Part shown: in pieces, positions 18,044 to 26,808 of the stretch
Numbering within the stretch: position 1 is the stretch's first letter
How the letters are laid out: each line of letters starts with the position of its first letter
Source: Siccirubricoccus phaeus
GTDB lineage: Bacteria; Pseudomonadota; Alphaproteobacteria; Acetobacterales; Acetobacteraceae
Assembly (NCBI RefSeq): GCF_008360935.1
Contig: NZ_SRXO01000023.1
Coordinates: forward strand, 39,105 to 103,104
Direction of reading: 5' to 3'
DNA: 64,000 nucleotides
Program-made: the position numbers and the translations under genes
The notes under the pieces: model-generated
Told to the model about the DNA's origin: nothing
Seen by the model: only the letters and a program-made list of their open reading frames with translations
Databases searched by the model: none

Positions 18044-18790
18044 GCCGCGCTGCAATTGCTGGGCCATCCGCAGATGCTCCTCCAGGGCCGGCAGGGTCGC
18101 TGCGGCCCATTGCCGCAGATTGGCGTCCTCCCCGGCGGCGGCGTAGTTGCGGAACAGATCCACCGCCTGCTGATGCGCCATCACCTGCTGGCGGAGATAA
18201 AGCTGCTCGAACCGTGCCGCCGGCGCGCCCTGGAGCTGCTGCAGCAGCGCCTGGTGCTGCTGGTCCAGACCGGCGCCCTGGCCGCCCTGCCCGGCGCCCG
18301 GGCTCGGCGCCATGCCGGTGCTGGTGCCGGCGGCGCTGCTGCCTGCCGCCCCTGGCCCGGCGCCGCGCGGCGGGGCGACCGTCGCCGCCAGCTCCGGCCG
18401 CAGGCGCTGCAACTCCGCCGTCGTCTTCTCATGGTCGCGGACCATGCGTTGCGCGAAGTCGCGGATGCGCGGGTTCTGCGTCCGCTCCAGCGCCAGCCGG
18501 CTGCTGGCGATCTCATAGCGGTCGCCCATCGCGACGAGGCGGAGGAATTCCTCCGTCGTCGTCACCTCGGCGCGGCTGCCGGTGGCGCTGGGCGAGCCGC
18601 CGGGCGCCGTGGTGTCGTGGGCGCCGGGGACGCCGGATTGGGCATTCTGCTCCTGCGCGGCCTGGGCGCGCTGCTGCTGGGTCTGGGCGGCGGCGGGCAG
18701 GGCGGCCAGTGCCGCGGCGGCGGCGAGCAGGGCGAGGCGGGTCATGGCGGCCAGTGCCGCGGCGGCGGCGAGCAGGGCGAGGCGGGTCAT
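18038..18790 (-). CDS. DUF4142 protein with duplicated signal peptide
   Basis: 250 residues. The first 30 residues are an exact tandem pair of MTRLALLAAAAALAA, followed by LPAAAQ, a Sec cleavage-like end. The DUF4142 part (about 78-250) has the four-helix ferritin-like pattern EFLRLVAMGDRYEIASSRLA, IRDFAQRMVRDHEKTTAELQ and YLRQQVMAHQQAVDLFRNYA, interrupted by a Gly/Ala-rich loop. The first ATG (18790) has GAAAGGAAGG upstream; the second (18745) does not. Periplasmic, function unknown; relatives are linked to stress and osmotic conditions. The stop lies at the edge of a family D repeat. Confidence 0.85.
   Translation of the reverse strand: MTRLALLAAAAALAAMTRLALLAAAAALAALPAAAQTQQQRAQAAQEQNAQSGVPGAHDTTAPGGSPSATGSRAEVTTTEEFLRLVAMGDRYEIASSRLALERTQNPRIRDFAQRMVRDHEKTTAELQRLRPELAATVAPPRGAGPGAAGSSAAGTSTGMAPSPGAGQGGQGAGLDQQHQALLQQLQGAPAARFEQLYLRQQVMAHQQAVDLFRNYAAAGEDANLRQWAAATLPALEEHLRMAQQLQRGT
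18701..18790. repeat. 45-bp tandem duplication in a signal-peptide coding region
   Basis: Two perfect 45-bp copies, 18701-18745 and 18746-18790, each including the start codon and 15 codons of the signal peptide. The identity implies a recent duplication. Confidence 0.9.
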
Positions 18791-18842
18791 GGCGGCCTTC
18801 CTTTCTCCATATCGCCCAGGAACGGCCCCCGCCGCGCCGGGT

Positions 18843-19109
18843 TCACGGCCGCAGGCGGCGCAGCCTTTCCCGCAGCCCTTCCCCTTGGCGCCGCCCCCAG
18901 GCGATCAGCCGCCCCTCCATCGCCTCCACCCGATGGACGGCGTTTGGCCAGCGCCGTTCCAGCGCCGCCATGGCCCGGCGCGCCCAGGCGAAGCGGTGGC
19001 GCAGGATGAAGAGGCCGAGGGCGATGAACAGCCCGCCCTGCAGCACCGGCAGCACCAGCCCCAGCACCCCCAGCACGAGCAGGCCGAGGCCCGACAGGGT
19101 GCGCAGCAT
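18843..19109 (-). CDS. Small membrane protein (PGPGW-type)
   Basis: 88 residues: two hydrophobic helices (about 4-17 and 23-37), then FAWARRAMAALERRWP and a basic tail. The pattern LVLPVLQGGLFIALGLFILRHR resembles the PGPGW family of putative membrane proteins, with the namesake motif degenerated to PVLQGG. Its ATG overlaps the TGA of the upstream methylase (ATGA at 19106-19109), so the two are translationally coupled. Function unknown. Confidence 0.7.
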   Translation of the reverse strand: MLRTLSGLGLLVLGVLGLVLPVLQGGLFIALGLFILRHRFAWARRAMAALERRWPNAVHRVEAMEGRLIAWGRRQGEGLRERLRRLRP

Positions 19110-20179
19110 CAGGCGGCTTGCGGGGCGGGCAGGGCGATGCGGCTCTCGCTGACCAGGAAGAGGTATTCGGTATTGGTCAGCTTCCCCACCGTGCCGACCT
19201 TCTCGCCCTGCGGGTTGTGGATGCCGATCTTGGCGCCGACATAGCGGCCATAGGGGATCTCGATCACCTGCAGATGCCCGCGGGGCGCCAGCATCGCCTC
19301 CAGCGCGGCGCGGGAGAGGTAGCCTTCATCGCTGAAGGAGATGACGAGACGCGGGCAGCGCAGCGCCGCAAGGGTGCGGGCCAGGGCCGGGCCGATGCCC
19401 GGCCGGCTGTTGAAGGCGGAGCGCCGGGTGCGGACATCCGTGCGCTTCATGGCTATGCCGTACACCTCCGGCCGGTCCCAGCGCACCAGCGTTTCCCAGA
19501 CATGGTAGTTCCCCAGATAGCTGTGCTGGTTGTAGGGCGGGTCGAGATAGGCGAGTTCGCCCTCGAACGCCGCCGCGGCTGCCTCCGCCTCGGCGCAGCC
19601 CGCGGCGCAGGGGCCGGCGGCGGGGCGGGGCAGCAGCTTGGGCAGGCGGAGCTGGATGGGGTTCAGCGCCCGGGCGGCCCAGCGCTTCATATAGGCCATC
19701 TGCAGCCCGGCGGTGGAATCGACGCGGTCGGCGGCTTCCAGCAGCGCGGTCAGCAGCACCGCTTCCAGCTCCGGCTCGGCGCCGAGCGCGGCGATGCCGT
19801 CCCGCATCGCCTCGATCCGGGCGCCGTTCTCCGGATGGAAGTAGCGGGCGGCGACGCAATAGGTCTCGGTGAACCAGCCGTGGCGGGGCGGCAGGCGTTC
19901 GAGATCGGCCAGGATCAGCCGGGCCTTCTCCGCCCAGCGCTCGGCATCCGCCTGGACGTAGCAGCGGGCGAGGGTGTGGGCGAAGGCGTTGTGGTCATTG
20001 GCCAGCACCTGGTAGCCGGCGCGCTTCAGCGCATGGCCGACCCGGGCGGTGCCGGAGAACAGATCCGCCACCCGCGCCCCCGGCGGGGCGGCGGCCCCGA
20101 TGGCCGAGAGGATGTGGGGGAGCAGGGCGCGCTTGCTGCCCAGGTATTTGATCATCTGGAATGGTGCAGGATAGGGCAT
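19109..20179 (-). CDS. DNA adenine methyltransferase, D12 class (orphan)
   Basis: 356 residues. MIKYLGSKRALLPHI (motif X) at residues 9-23, VADLFSGTARVGHALKRAG (motif I, AdoMet) at about 38-56, and the catalytic YLDPPYNQHSYLGNYHVWE in the middle. The order X-I-IV defines the alpha/D12 class of N6-adenine methylases, close to FokI-type enzymes. No restriction endonuclease gene is next to it. It would methylate adenine in a specific, unknown DNA sequence. An alternative start at ATG 20153-20155 would omit eight residues. Confidence 0.88.
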   Translation of the reverse strand: MPYPAPFQMIKYLGSKRALLPHILSAIGAAAPPGARVADLFSGTARVGHALKRAGYQVLANDHNAFAHTLARCYVQADAERWAEKARLILADLERLPPRHGWFTETYCVAARYFHPENGARIEAMRDGIAALGAEPELEAVLLTALLEAADRVDSTAGLQMAYMKRWAARALNPIQLRLPKLLPRPAAGPCAAGCAEAEAAAAAFEGELAYLDPPYNQHSYLGNYHVWETLVRWDRPEVYGIAMKRTDVRTRRSAFNSRPGIGPALARTLAALRCPRLVISFSDEGYLSRAALEAMLAPRGHLQVIEIPYGRYVGAKIGIHNPQGEKVGTVGKLTNTEYLFLVSESRIALPAPQAA

Positions 20180-20390
20180 TCCCCCTCGCGGCGGGAAGGC
20201 CGCGCTGGGGCTTGGCAGGTTCGGCCGGGCCGGGTTAGGAGAGATGCATCGGGCACAGGCCCCGGTGGTAAGCGTCTCACCTCAGGCAACGCATCCATGC
20301 CGGCCTTCGGGCCGTGGCGAGGGGATGCGCTTGCGGCATGGCCGTTGCTCCTTTGCTGTGGACCGGCGGCAAGGCCGGGCCTTACGGACC

Positions 20391-20654
20391 ATGCCCATGA
20401 CCTTTTTCCGCTTCCGCAAGCTGCCGGCGCGATATGCCACGGTGCTGCTGCCCTTCCTCCTCTCCATCATGATGACCTGCATCATCTCCGGCATTTCCAC
20501 CCTGCTGGCGCTGGGGCCGGGGCTGGATTTCCTGCGCGCCTGGCCGGTTTCCTGGGCGATGTCCTGGCTGATCGGCTTCCCCACCCTGCTGGTGGTGCTG
20601 CCCCTGGTGCGCCGGCTGGTGGGCAAGCTGGTGGCGGCGCCGGAGGGGCGGTAG
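20391..20654 (+). CDS. DUF2798 membrane protein
   Basis: 87 residues from ATG at 20391 (a second ATG at 20397 is equally possible). Two transmembrane helices: TVLLPFLLSIMMTCIISGIS and WAMSWLIGFPTLLVVLPLVR, with YATVLLPF and SWLIAFP-like motifs of DUF2798. Function unknown; relatives are small inner-membrane proteins. Convergent with lpdA across a family C repeat. Confidence 0.8.
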   Translation: MPMTFFRFRKLPARYATVLLPFLLSIMMTCIISGISTLLALGPGLDFLRAWPVSWAMSWLIGFPTLLVVLPLVRRLVGKLVAAPEGR

Positions 20655-20676
20655 CGCGCCGGGCCCCGAGCGCCGC

Positions 20677-20780
20677 CCGTTGCCCTGCCGCGGCTTTGCC
20701 GCGGCAGGCCGTGCGAGGCGCTGATTGCCCGGCGACGCTGGCGCCCCCGCGGCGTCGCGCAGCGACGTCGTGGGGATCTA
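20677..20780 (-). repeat. Post-stop hairpin repeat, family C copy 2
   Basis: On the minus strand it starts TAGATCCCCACGACGTCG, the TAG being the lpdA stop, and ends with CCTGCCGCGGC-AAA-GCCGCGGCAGG. Nearly the same as 1801-1904 in content and polarity. Confidence 0.7.
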
Positions 20781-22169
20781 GATATGCAGCGCCCGGCCAC
20801 CCACGGCCAGCGCGGCTTCCTTCACCGCCTCGTTGAGGCTGGGATGCGCATGGCTGGTGCGCGCCACATCCTCCGCGCTGGCGCCGAATTCGATGGCGAT
20901 GGCCAGCTCCGCGATCAGCGTGCCGGCATCCGGCCCGACGATATGCGCGCCCAGCAGCCGGTCCGTCTTCGCCTCCGCGATCAGCTTCACGAAGCCGTCC
21001 GTGTCGCCCATCGCCCGGGCGCGGCCATTGGCGGTGAAGGGGAATTTGCCGGCCTTGTAGGCCACCCCCGCCGCCTTGAGCTGCTCCTCCGTCGCGCCGA
21101 CGCTCGCCACCTCCGGCCAGGTGTAGACCACCGCCGGAATCGCTTCGTAATTCACATGCCCCGCCTGGCCGGCGATGATCTCGGCGACGGCGACGCCCTC
21201 CTCCTCCGCCTTGTGGGCCAGCATCGGCCCGGCGATGACATCGCCGATGGCGTAGATGCCGGGGACGTTGGTGGCGAAATGCGCATCCACCTTGATGCGC
21301 CCGCGCTCATCCAGCGCCACGCCGGCGGCCTCCAGGCCGAGGCCCTCGGTATAGGCGCGGCGGCCGATCGCCAGCAGGACGATATCCGCCTTCAGCTCCT
21401 CCGCCGCGCCGCCCGCGGCGGGCTCCACCGTCACCGTCACGCCGTCGGCGCCCGGCACCGCCGCCGTCACCTTGGACTTCAGCCTGAACTTGAAGCCCTG
21501 CTTCACCAGCACGCGCTCGAAGGCCTTGCAGGTCTCGGCATCCATGCCCGGCAGGATGCGGTCGAGGAATTCCACCACCGTCACCTCGGCACCCAGCCGG
21601 CGCCACACGCTGCCCAGCTCCAGCCCGATGACGCCGGCGCCGATGACGACCAGATGCTTCGGCACCGCCGCCAGCTCCAGCGCGCCGGTCGAGGTGACGA
21701 TCTGCTTTTCGTCCACCTTCACGCCCTGCAGCGGCACGCTCTCGCTGCCGGAGGCGAGGATGACGTGCTTCGCCTCATACACCTCCTCGCCCACCGCGAC
21801 CTTGCCGGGGGCGGCGAGGCGGCCGGCGCCCTTCAGCCAGGTGATCTTGTTCTTGCGGAAGAGGAACTCCACGCCCTTCACATTGGCCGACACCACCTCG
21901 CCCTTGCGGGCCTGCATGCGGGCGAGGTCGAGCTTCACCCCCTCCACCACCACGCCGTGATCGGCGAATTTATGGGCGGCCTCCTCGAAATTCTCGCTGG
22001 ATTGCAGCAGCGCCTTGGAGGGGATGCAGCCGATATTGAGGCAGGTGCCGCCCAGCGTCTCCCGCTTCTCCACGCAGGCGGTCTTCAGCCCGAGCTGGGC
22101 GGCCCGGATGGCGGCGACATAGCCGCCGGGGCCAGCACCGATGACGATGACGTCGAAGCTCTCGGGCAT
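20778..22169 (-). CDS. lpdA: Dihydrolipoyl dehydrogenase (E3)
   Basis: 463 residues from ATG at 22167-22169. FAD motif VIVIGAGPGGYVAAIRAAQL, redox-active disulfide GGTCLNIGCIPSKALL (Cys pair about 42/47), NAD-binding VVIGAGVIGLELGSVW, and active-site His-Glu near the C-terminus (SHAHPSLNEAVKEA). It reoxidises lipoamide in pyruvate or 2-oxoglutarate dehydrogenase complexes. The E1/E2 genes are not in the window. It ends in a family C post-stop repeat. Confidence 0.97.
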   Translation of the reverse strand: MPESFDVIVIGAGPGGYVAAIRAAQLGLKTACVEKRETLGGTCLNIGCIPSKALLQSSENFEEAAHKFADHGVVVEGVKLDLARMQARKGEVVSANVKGVEFLFRKNKITWLKGAGRLAAPGKVAVGEEVYEAKHVILASGSESVPLQGVKVDEKQIVTSTGALELAAVPKHLVVIGAGVIGLELGSVWRRLGAEVTVVEFLDRILPGMDAETCKAFERVLVKQGFKFRLKSKVTAAVPGADGVTVTVEPAAGGAAEELKADIVLLAIGRRAYTEGLGLEAAGVALDERGRIKVDAHFATNVPGIYAIGDVIAGPMLAHKAEEEGVAVAEIIAGQAGHVNYEAIPAVVYTWPEVASVGATEEQLKAAGVAYKAGKFPFTANGRARAMGDTDGFVKLIAEAKTDRLLGAHIVGPDAGTLIAELAIAIEFGASAEDVARTSHAHPSLNEAVKEAALAVGGRALHI

Positions 22170-22401
22170 GCGCAGTGATCCCTCAGGAAAGTCCGGAAAA
22201 AGCCGCGGGAAACTGACTTGGTTGGGGGCGGGAGGCAAGCCCGGCGGGCCTGCTTCCTCCCCCCCGGAGCTGGGCCGCGGCGGCCGGGCGCGCAACCGCG
22301 ACGGATCCGGGCGCGGCCATGCGTCCGGCACAAGGCTTGCGGATATCCGCGCCCACGCCTCCGGCTGGACAGGCCCCGCGCCCCGCCGCACCATTCCGGC
22401 C

Positions 22402-22947
22402 ATGTCCACGCCCGACCTCATCCTCCGCGACAGCACGGAGGCAGACCTTCCCGCCATCACCCGCATCTACGGCCATTGGGTGCGCCACGGCCTGGCAAGC
22501 TTCGAGCTCGACCCGCCGGGCCAGGCGGAGATGGCGAAGCGACGGGCGGCGGTGCTGGAGGGGGGCTACCCCTACATCGTCGCCACGGACCGGAGCGGGA
22601 CGCTGCTGGGCTATGCCTATGCCAGCGCCTACCGCACCCGCCCGGCCTATCGCTTCACCTGCGAGGATTCCATCTATGTGGCGCCGGAGGCCGGACGGCG
22701 CGGCATCGGCCAGGCGCTGCTGCCGCTGCTGGTGGAGCGCTGCACGGCGGCGGGATTCCGGCTGATGGTCGCGGTCATCGGCGACAGCGGCAATGCCGGC
22801 TCCATCGGCCTGCATGCGCGCTGCGGCTTCGCCCGGGTGGGGACGCTGCCGGCCATCGGCTGGAAGCATGGGCAATGGGTGGACAGCGTGCTGATGGCCC
22901 GGCCGCTGGGGGCCGGGGCTGCGACGCCGCCACCGCCCGGGGCCTGA
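22402..22947 (+). CDS. GNAT acetyltransferase, phosphinothricin acetyltransferase-like
   Basis: 181 residues. The acetyl-CoA loop is RRGIGQALLPLLVERC (about 93-110), after SIYVAPEAG. The opening LILRDSTEADLPAITRIYGHWV and YAYASAYRTRPAYRFTCEDS match the Pat/Bar (phosphinothricin/methionine-sulfone N-acetyltransferase) subfamily, as does GFARVGTLPAIGWKHGQWVD. The substrate is uncertain: such genes are common and mostly housekeeping detoxifiers of amino-acid analogues. Divergent from lpdA. Confidence 0.87.
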   Translation: MSTPDLILRDSTEADLPAITRIYGHWVRHGLASFELDPPGQAEMAKRRAAVLEGGYPYIVATDRSGTLLGYAYASAYRTRPAYRFTCEDSIYVAPEAGRRGIGQALLPLLVERCTAAGFRLMVAVIGDSGNAGSIGLHARCGFARVGTLPAIGWKHGQWVDSVLMARPLGAGAATPPPPGA

Positions 22948-22954
22948 GCCGGGC

Positions 22955-23108
22955 AAGAACGGGGGCTCTGCCCCCGTACCCCCGCCGGGGACTGGACCAG
23001 TCCCCGGACCCCGGCGGGAGCTTTGGCCCCGACAGCTCAACCTGCCGACTCACGGCGGGGGTGCAGGGGGCAGCGCCCCCAGCACCGGTCCCCCGGCCCC
23101 CCCCGGCT
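22955..23108. repeat. GC-rich hairpin repeat (family B)
   Basis: GGGGGCTCTGCCCCC, CCGGGGACTGGACCAGTCCCCGG, then TCAACCTGCCGACTC and GGGGGCAGCGCCCCC. The TCAACCTGCCGACTC core also occurs at 49401-49420 and 55845-55862. It is in the gap before cheA. Confidence 0.65.
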
Positions 23109-23180
23109 CTATCGCCGCTTTACCGAATCTTCGGCGCTTTCCCGCGAGGATGGCCGGTGCAGCCATTGCGGGACCGGATT

Positions 23181-25814
23181 ATGGACGATCTCCTCGCCGA
23201 CTTCCTCACCGAGACTCATGAGGGTCTGGTCGCCCTGGATGCCGCGCTGGTGCGGCTGGAACGGTCGCCGGAGGATGCGGCCACCCTCTCCGAGGTCTTC
23301 CGCATCGTCCACACCATCAAGGGCACCTGCGGCTTCCTCGGCCTCTCCCGCATGGAAGCCGTGGCGCATGCCGGGGAGAATGTGCTGGGCCGCTACCGGG
23401 ACGGCACCCTGCCGGTGACGGCGGGGGGCATTTCCCTCATCCTCAAGGCCTGCGACAGTATCCGCGCCATCGTCGCCGGGCTGGAGACCGGCGGGGCGGA
23501 GCCGGAGGGCGATGACGCCCCGCTGATCGCCGCGCTGAACGCGGTGGCGAATGGCGAGGCCGGCGCTGCGCCCGCCCCCGCCGCTCCTCCCTCGCCGCCG
23601 GAGCCGGCCGCGCCCGTCGCCGCCGCGCCCGTGGCCGCGCCGGCCGCCGCGCCGCCGGAGCCGCCCCGGGCCGAGCCCGCCGCCGCCAAACCCGCGCCCG
23701 CGAAAGCCGCCCCGCCGGCCGAGGCCGATCCCGCCCCCGGTGGCGGCGTCGCCGCCCAGACCATCCGCGTCTCCGTCGATGTGCTGGAGGGCCTGATGAT
23801 GCTGGTGAGCGAGCTGGTGCTGACCCGCAACCAGCTCCTCCAGCTCGCCCGCACCCAGTCGGACAGCGCCTTCTCCGTGCCGCTGCAGCGCCTCTCCCAC
23901 ATCACCTCCGATTTGCAGGAGGGGGTGATGAAGACCCGCATGCAGCCCATCGGCAATGCCTGGGCCAAGCTGCCGCGCCTGGTGCGCGACCTCTCGGTCG
24001 AACTCGGCAAGAAGATCGGGCTGGAGATGCGCGGCGCCGAGACCGAGCTGGACCGCCAGGTGCTCGAACTCATCAAGGACCCGCTCACCCATATGGTCCG
24101 CAACAGCGGCGACCACGGGCTGGAAGGGCCGGAGGAGCGCCGCCGTGCCGGCAAGCCGGACACCGGCACCATCAAGCTGAACGCCTACCATGAAGGCGGC
24201 CATATCATCATCGAGATCGCCGATGACGGCCGCGGGCTGAACATCGAGAAGATCCGCGCCAAGGCGCTCTCCCAGGGTCTCGCCACGGAGACCGAGCTGG
24301 CGGCGATGTCGGAGCGGGAGATCCAGCGCTTCATCTTCCGCGCCGGCCTGTCCACCGCCGCCGCCATCACCGCCGTCTCCGGCCGCGGCGTCGGCATGGA
24401 TGTGGTGAAGACCAACATCGAGAAGATCGGCGGCACCATCGAGGTGCATTCGAAGGAAGGCGCCGGCACCAAATTCCTCATCAAGATCCCGCTGACGCTG
24501 GCCATCGTCTCCGCCCTCATCGTCCAGGCGGGCAGCGAGCGCTTCGCCGTGCCGCAGATCGGCGTGGTCGAACTCGTCCGCGTCGGCGGCGAGGGCGCGG
24601 CGAAGCTGGAGCGGATCAAGGACGCGCCGGTGCTCCGCCTGCGCGACCGGCTGCTGCCCCTGGTCCGCCTCGCCTCCCTGCTGCAGCTCGACGACGCCCC
24701 GGCGCCGGAGGAGACCGGCTTCGTCATCGTCACCCAGGTCGGCGCGCATGTCTTCGGCATCATCGTGGACCGGGTCTTTGACACGGAGGAGATCGTGGTG
24801 AAGCCGGTGGCGCCGATCCTCCGCCACGTCACCATGTTCTCCGGCAACACCATCCTCGGCGATGGCAGCGTCATCATGATCCTCGACCCGAACGGCATCG
24901 CCCGCGCCACCGGCGTCGGCACCGAGGGCAGCGCCGGCGACGCCGAGCGCGATGCGGCGCGGCCCTCGCATCTGCTGCAATCCGACTCCAAGACCGCCAT
25001 GCTGCTGTTCCGCGCCGGCGACACGACGCCGAAGGCGGTGCCGCTCGGCCTGGTCGCGCGGCTGGAGGATGTGGGGCGCGACAAGATCGAGCTCGCCGCC
25101 GGCAAGCCGCTGGTGCAGTACCGCGGCCAGCTCATGCCGCTGGTCCCGCTCTCCGGCTTCTGGGACATGGGCGCGGCGCCGGAGCGCCAGCCGGTGCTGG
25201 TCTTCTCCAATGGCGACCGCGCCATGGGGCTGATGGTCGAGGAGATCCTCGACGTGGTCGATGAGCGCCTGGTCATCGATGCCGCCGGCGAGCGGCCGGG
25301 TTATCTCGGCAGCGCCGTCATCTGCGGCAAGGTGACGGAGGTGATCGACACCGCCTGGTGGCTGCGCCAGGACGGCGGGGAGGATTGGTTCGGCGCCCAG
25401 GGTGCGGTGCAGAAGGGACGCGGCCAGCGCATCCTGATGGTGGAGGACAGCGCCTTCTTCCGCACCCTCGTCGTCCCCGCCCTCGGCGCCGCCGGCTATG
25501 CCGTGACCGCCGTCTCGGATGCCCAGGAAGCGCTGCGGCTGCGCGAGGCGGGGGCGGAATTCGAGGCCATCATCTCCGACATCCAAATGCCCGGCATGAA
25601 CGGCAACGCCTTCGCCCGCGCGGTGCGGGAAGGCGGCGCCTGGCAGGATTTGCCGATGATCGCCCTGACCGGCCGCGCCGAGCCGGCGGATATCGCCCGC
25701 GGCCGGGAGGCCGGCTTCACCGACTACGTCGCCAAATTCGACCGCGCGGCGCTGCTGGAAAGCCTCCGGCAATGCCTTGCCATGACGGTCGAGGGCCAAG
25801 GTGCCATCGCCTGA
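23181..25814 (+). CDS. cheA: Chemotaxis hybrid histidine kinase CheA with C-terminal receiver
   Basis: 877 residues. N-terminal HPt domain with phosphoacceptor His44 (RIVHTIKGTCGFLGL), a Pro/Ala-rich linker (about 125-195), dimerisation helices, and an HATPase with HMVRNSGDHGLEGPEER (N box) and GRGVGMDVVK (G box). A CheW-like domain follows, then an added second CheW-like region, then a receiver domain from about 750 (ILMVEDSAFFRTL, phospho-Asp in IISDIQMPGMNG). It is the core kinase of a chemosensory array. It is first of the cheA-W-Y-B-R run. The REC fusion is known in some alphaproteobacterial CheA proteins and may act as a phosphate sink. Confidence 0.95.
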   Translation: MDDLLADFLTETHEGLVALDAALVRLERSPEDAATLSEVFRIVHTIKGTCGFLGLSRMEAVAHAGENVLGRYRDGTLPVTAGGISLILKACDSIRAIVAGLETGGAEPEGDDAPLIAALNAVANGEAGAAPAPAAPPSPPEPAAPVAAAPVAAPAAAPPEPPRAEPAAAKPAPAKAAPPAEADPAPGGGVAAQTIRVSVDVLEGLMMLVSELVLTRNQLLQLARTQSDSAFSVPLQRLSHITSDLQEGVMKTRMQPIGNAWAKLPRLVRDLSVELGKKIGLEMRGAETELDRQVLELIKDPLTHMVRNSGDHGLEGPEERRRAGKPDTGTIKLNAYHEGGHIIIEIADDGRGLNIEKIRAKALSQGLATETELAAMSEREIQRFIFRAGLSTAAAITAVSGRGVGMDVVKTNIEKIGGTIEVHSKEGAGTKFLIKIPLTLAIVSALIVQAGSERFAVPQIGVVELVRVGGEGAAKLERIKDAPVLRLRDRLLPLVRLASLLQLDDAPAPEETGFVIVTQVGAHVFGIIVDRVFDTEEIVVKPVAPILRHVTMFSGNTILGDGSVIMILDPNGIARATGVGTEGSAGDAERDAARPSHLLQSDSKTAMLLFRAGDTTPKAVPLGLVARLEDVGRDKIELAAGKPLVQYRGQLMPLVPLSGFWDMGAAPERQPVLVFSNGDRAMGLMVEEILDVVDERLVIDAAGERPGYLGSAVICGKVTEVIDTAWWLRQDGGEDWFGAQGAVQKGRGQRILMVEDSAFFRTLVVPALGAAGYAVTAVSDAQEALRLREAGAEFEAIISDIQMPGMNGNAFARAVREGGAWQDLPMIALTGRAEPADIARGREAGFTDYVAKFDRAALLESLRQCLAMTVEGQGAIA

Positions 25815-25895
25815 GGATCCAGCCGCCGAACGCGTGAAACAAGGCCCAGGGCAGGCGGCGCACGCGCCCCGGCCCCGAAGGAAGGAAGGACCAGC

Positions 25896-26396
25896 ATGCA
25901 GCAGGCCATGACGGGCGCCGCGGCCGGGACCGCCAAGCCCCCCGGCGCCGCTTCGCCGCTCGGCGATGCCACGGCGGAAAGCTACCTGACCCTCACCGTC
26001 GCCGACCAATTGTGCGGCGTGCCGGTGCTGGCGGTGCGGGATGTGCTCGGGGCGCAGACCATCACCCGTATCCCGCTGGCGCCGCCGGAAGTGGCGGGCA
26101 GCCTCAACCTCCGCGGCCGCATCGTCACCGCCATCGACCTCCGCCGCCGCCTCGGCCTGCCGCCGCGCAAGCCCGAGGACGGCCAGGCGATGAGCGTGGT
26201 GGTGGAGCGGGACAACGAGCTCTACTCCCTGCTCGCCGACCAGGTGGGCGACGTGCTGCCCCTGCCGCGCGCCGACCGCGCGCCCAACCCGCCGACCCTC
26301 GACCCGATGTGGCGGGAGGTTTCCGGCGGTGTCCACCGGATGGGGGAAAGGCTGCTCATCCTGCTGGACGTCGAACGCATCCTGGCGATCGGCTGA
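25896..26396 (+). CDS. cheW: Chemotaxis coupling protein CheW
   Basis: 166 residues, preceded by GAAGGAAGGACCAGC. The CheW SH3-like fold: YLTLTVADQLCGVPVLAVRDV, ITRIPLAPPEVAGSLNLRGRIVTAIDLRRRLG is the conserved central stretch (shown as its two halves PPEVAGSLNLRG and IVTAIDLRRRLGLP), and LLADQVGDVLPL. It links receptors to CheA. Second in the operon; no receptor gene is present, so the receptor must be encoded elsewhere. Confidence 0.95.
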   Translation: MQQAMTGAAAGTAKPPGAASPLGDATAESYLTLTVADQLCGVPVLAVRDVLGAQTITRIPLAPPEVAGSLNLRGRIVTAIDLRRRLGLPPRKPEDGQAMSVVVERDNELYSLLADQVGDVLPLPRADRAPNPPTLDPMWREVSGGVHRMGERLLILLDVERILAIG

Positions 26397-26406
26397 GGGT
26401 GGCGCC

Positions 26407-26808
26407 ATGAGCCAGGGCGAAGCCGGCGCGACCTGCCTGGTGGTCGATGACAGCCGCGTGGTCCGCAAGGCGGCGCGGCGGATCCTGGAAAAGCACGGCT
26501 TCAGCGTGCGGGAGGCGGAGAACGGGCAGGAGGCGCTGGCCGCCTGCCGCGAGGCGCTGCCGGATTCCGTGCTGCTGGACTGGAACATGCCGGTGATGGA
26601 CGGGCTGCAATTCCTCCAGGCGGCGCGAAGGGAATTCGGCCCGGACCGCCCGGTGGTGGTGTTCTGCACCACGGAAGGGGCGATGGACCGCATCGTGACC
26701 GCGCTGGAAAGCGGCGCCCAGGAATATGTCATGAAGCCCTTCGACGAGGAGATCCTGCGGGACAAATTCGTCCAGGCCGGGCTGCTGCAGCAGGATGACG
26801 CCGCGTGA
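26407..26808 (+). CDS. cheY: Chemotaxis single-domain response regulator CheY
   Basis: 133 residues from ATG at 26407, 10 bp after cheW. Receiver only: acidic pair VVDDSR (Asp14/Asp15), phospho-acceptor Asp58 in VLLDWNMPVMDG, CTTEG (Thr switch) and Lys in VMKPFDEE. It carries the signal from CheA to the flagellar motor. Its TGA overlaps the GTG start of cheB (GTGA at 26805-26808). Confidence 0.94.
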   Translation: MSQGEAGATCLVVDDSRVVRKAARRILEKHGFSVREAENGQEALAACREALPDSVLLDWNMPVMDGLQFLQAARREFGPDRPVVVFCTTEGAMDRIVTALESGAQEYVMKPFDEEILRDKFVQAGLLQQDDAA

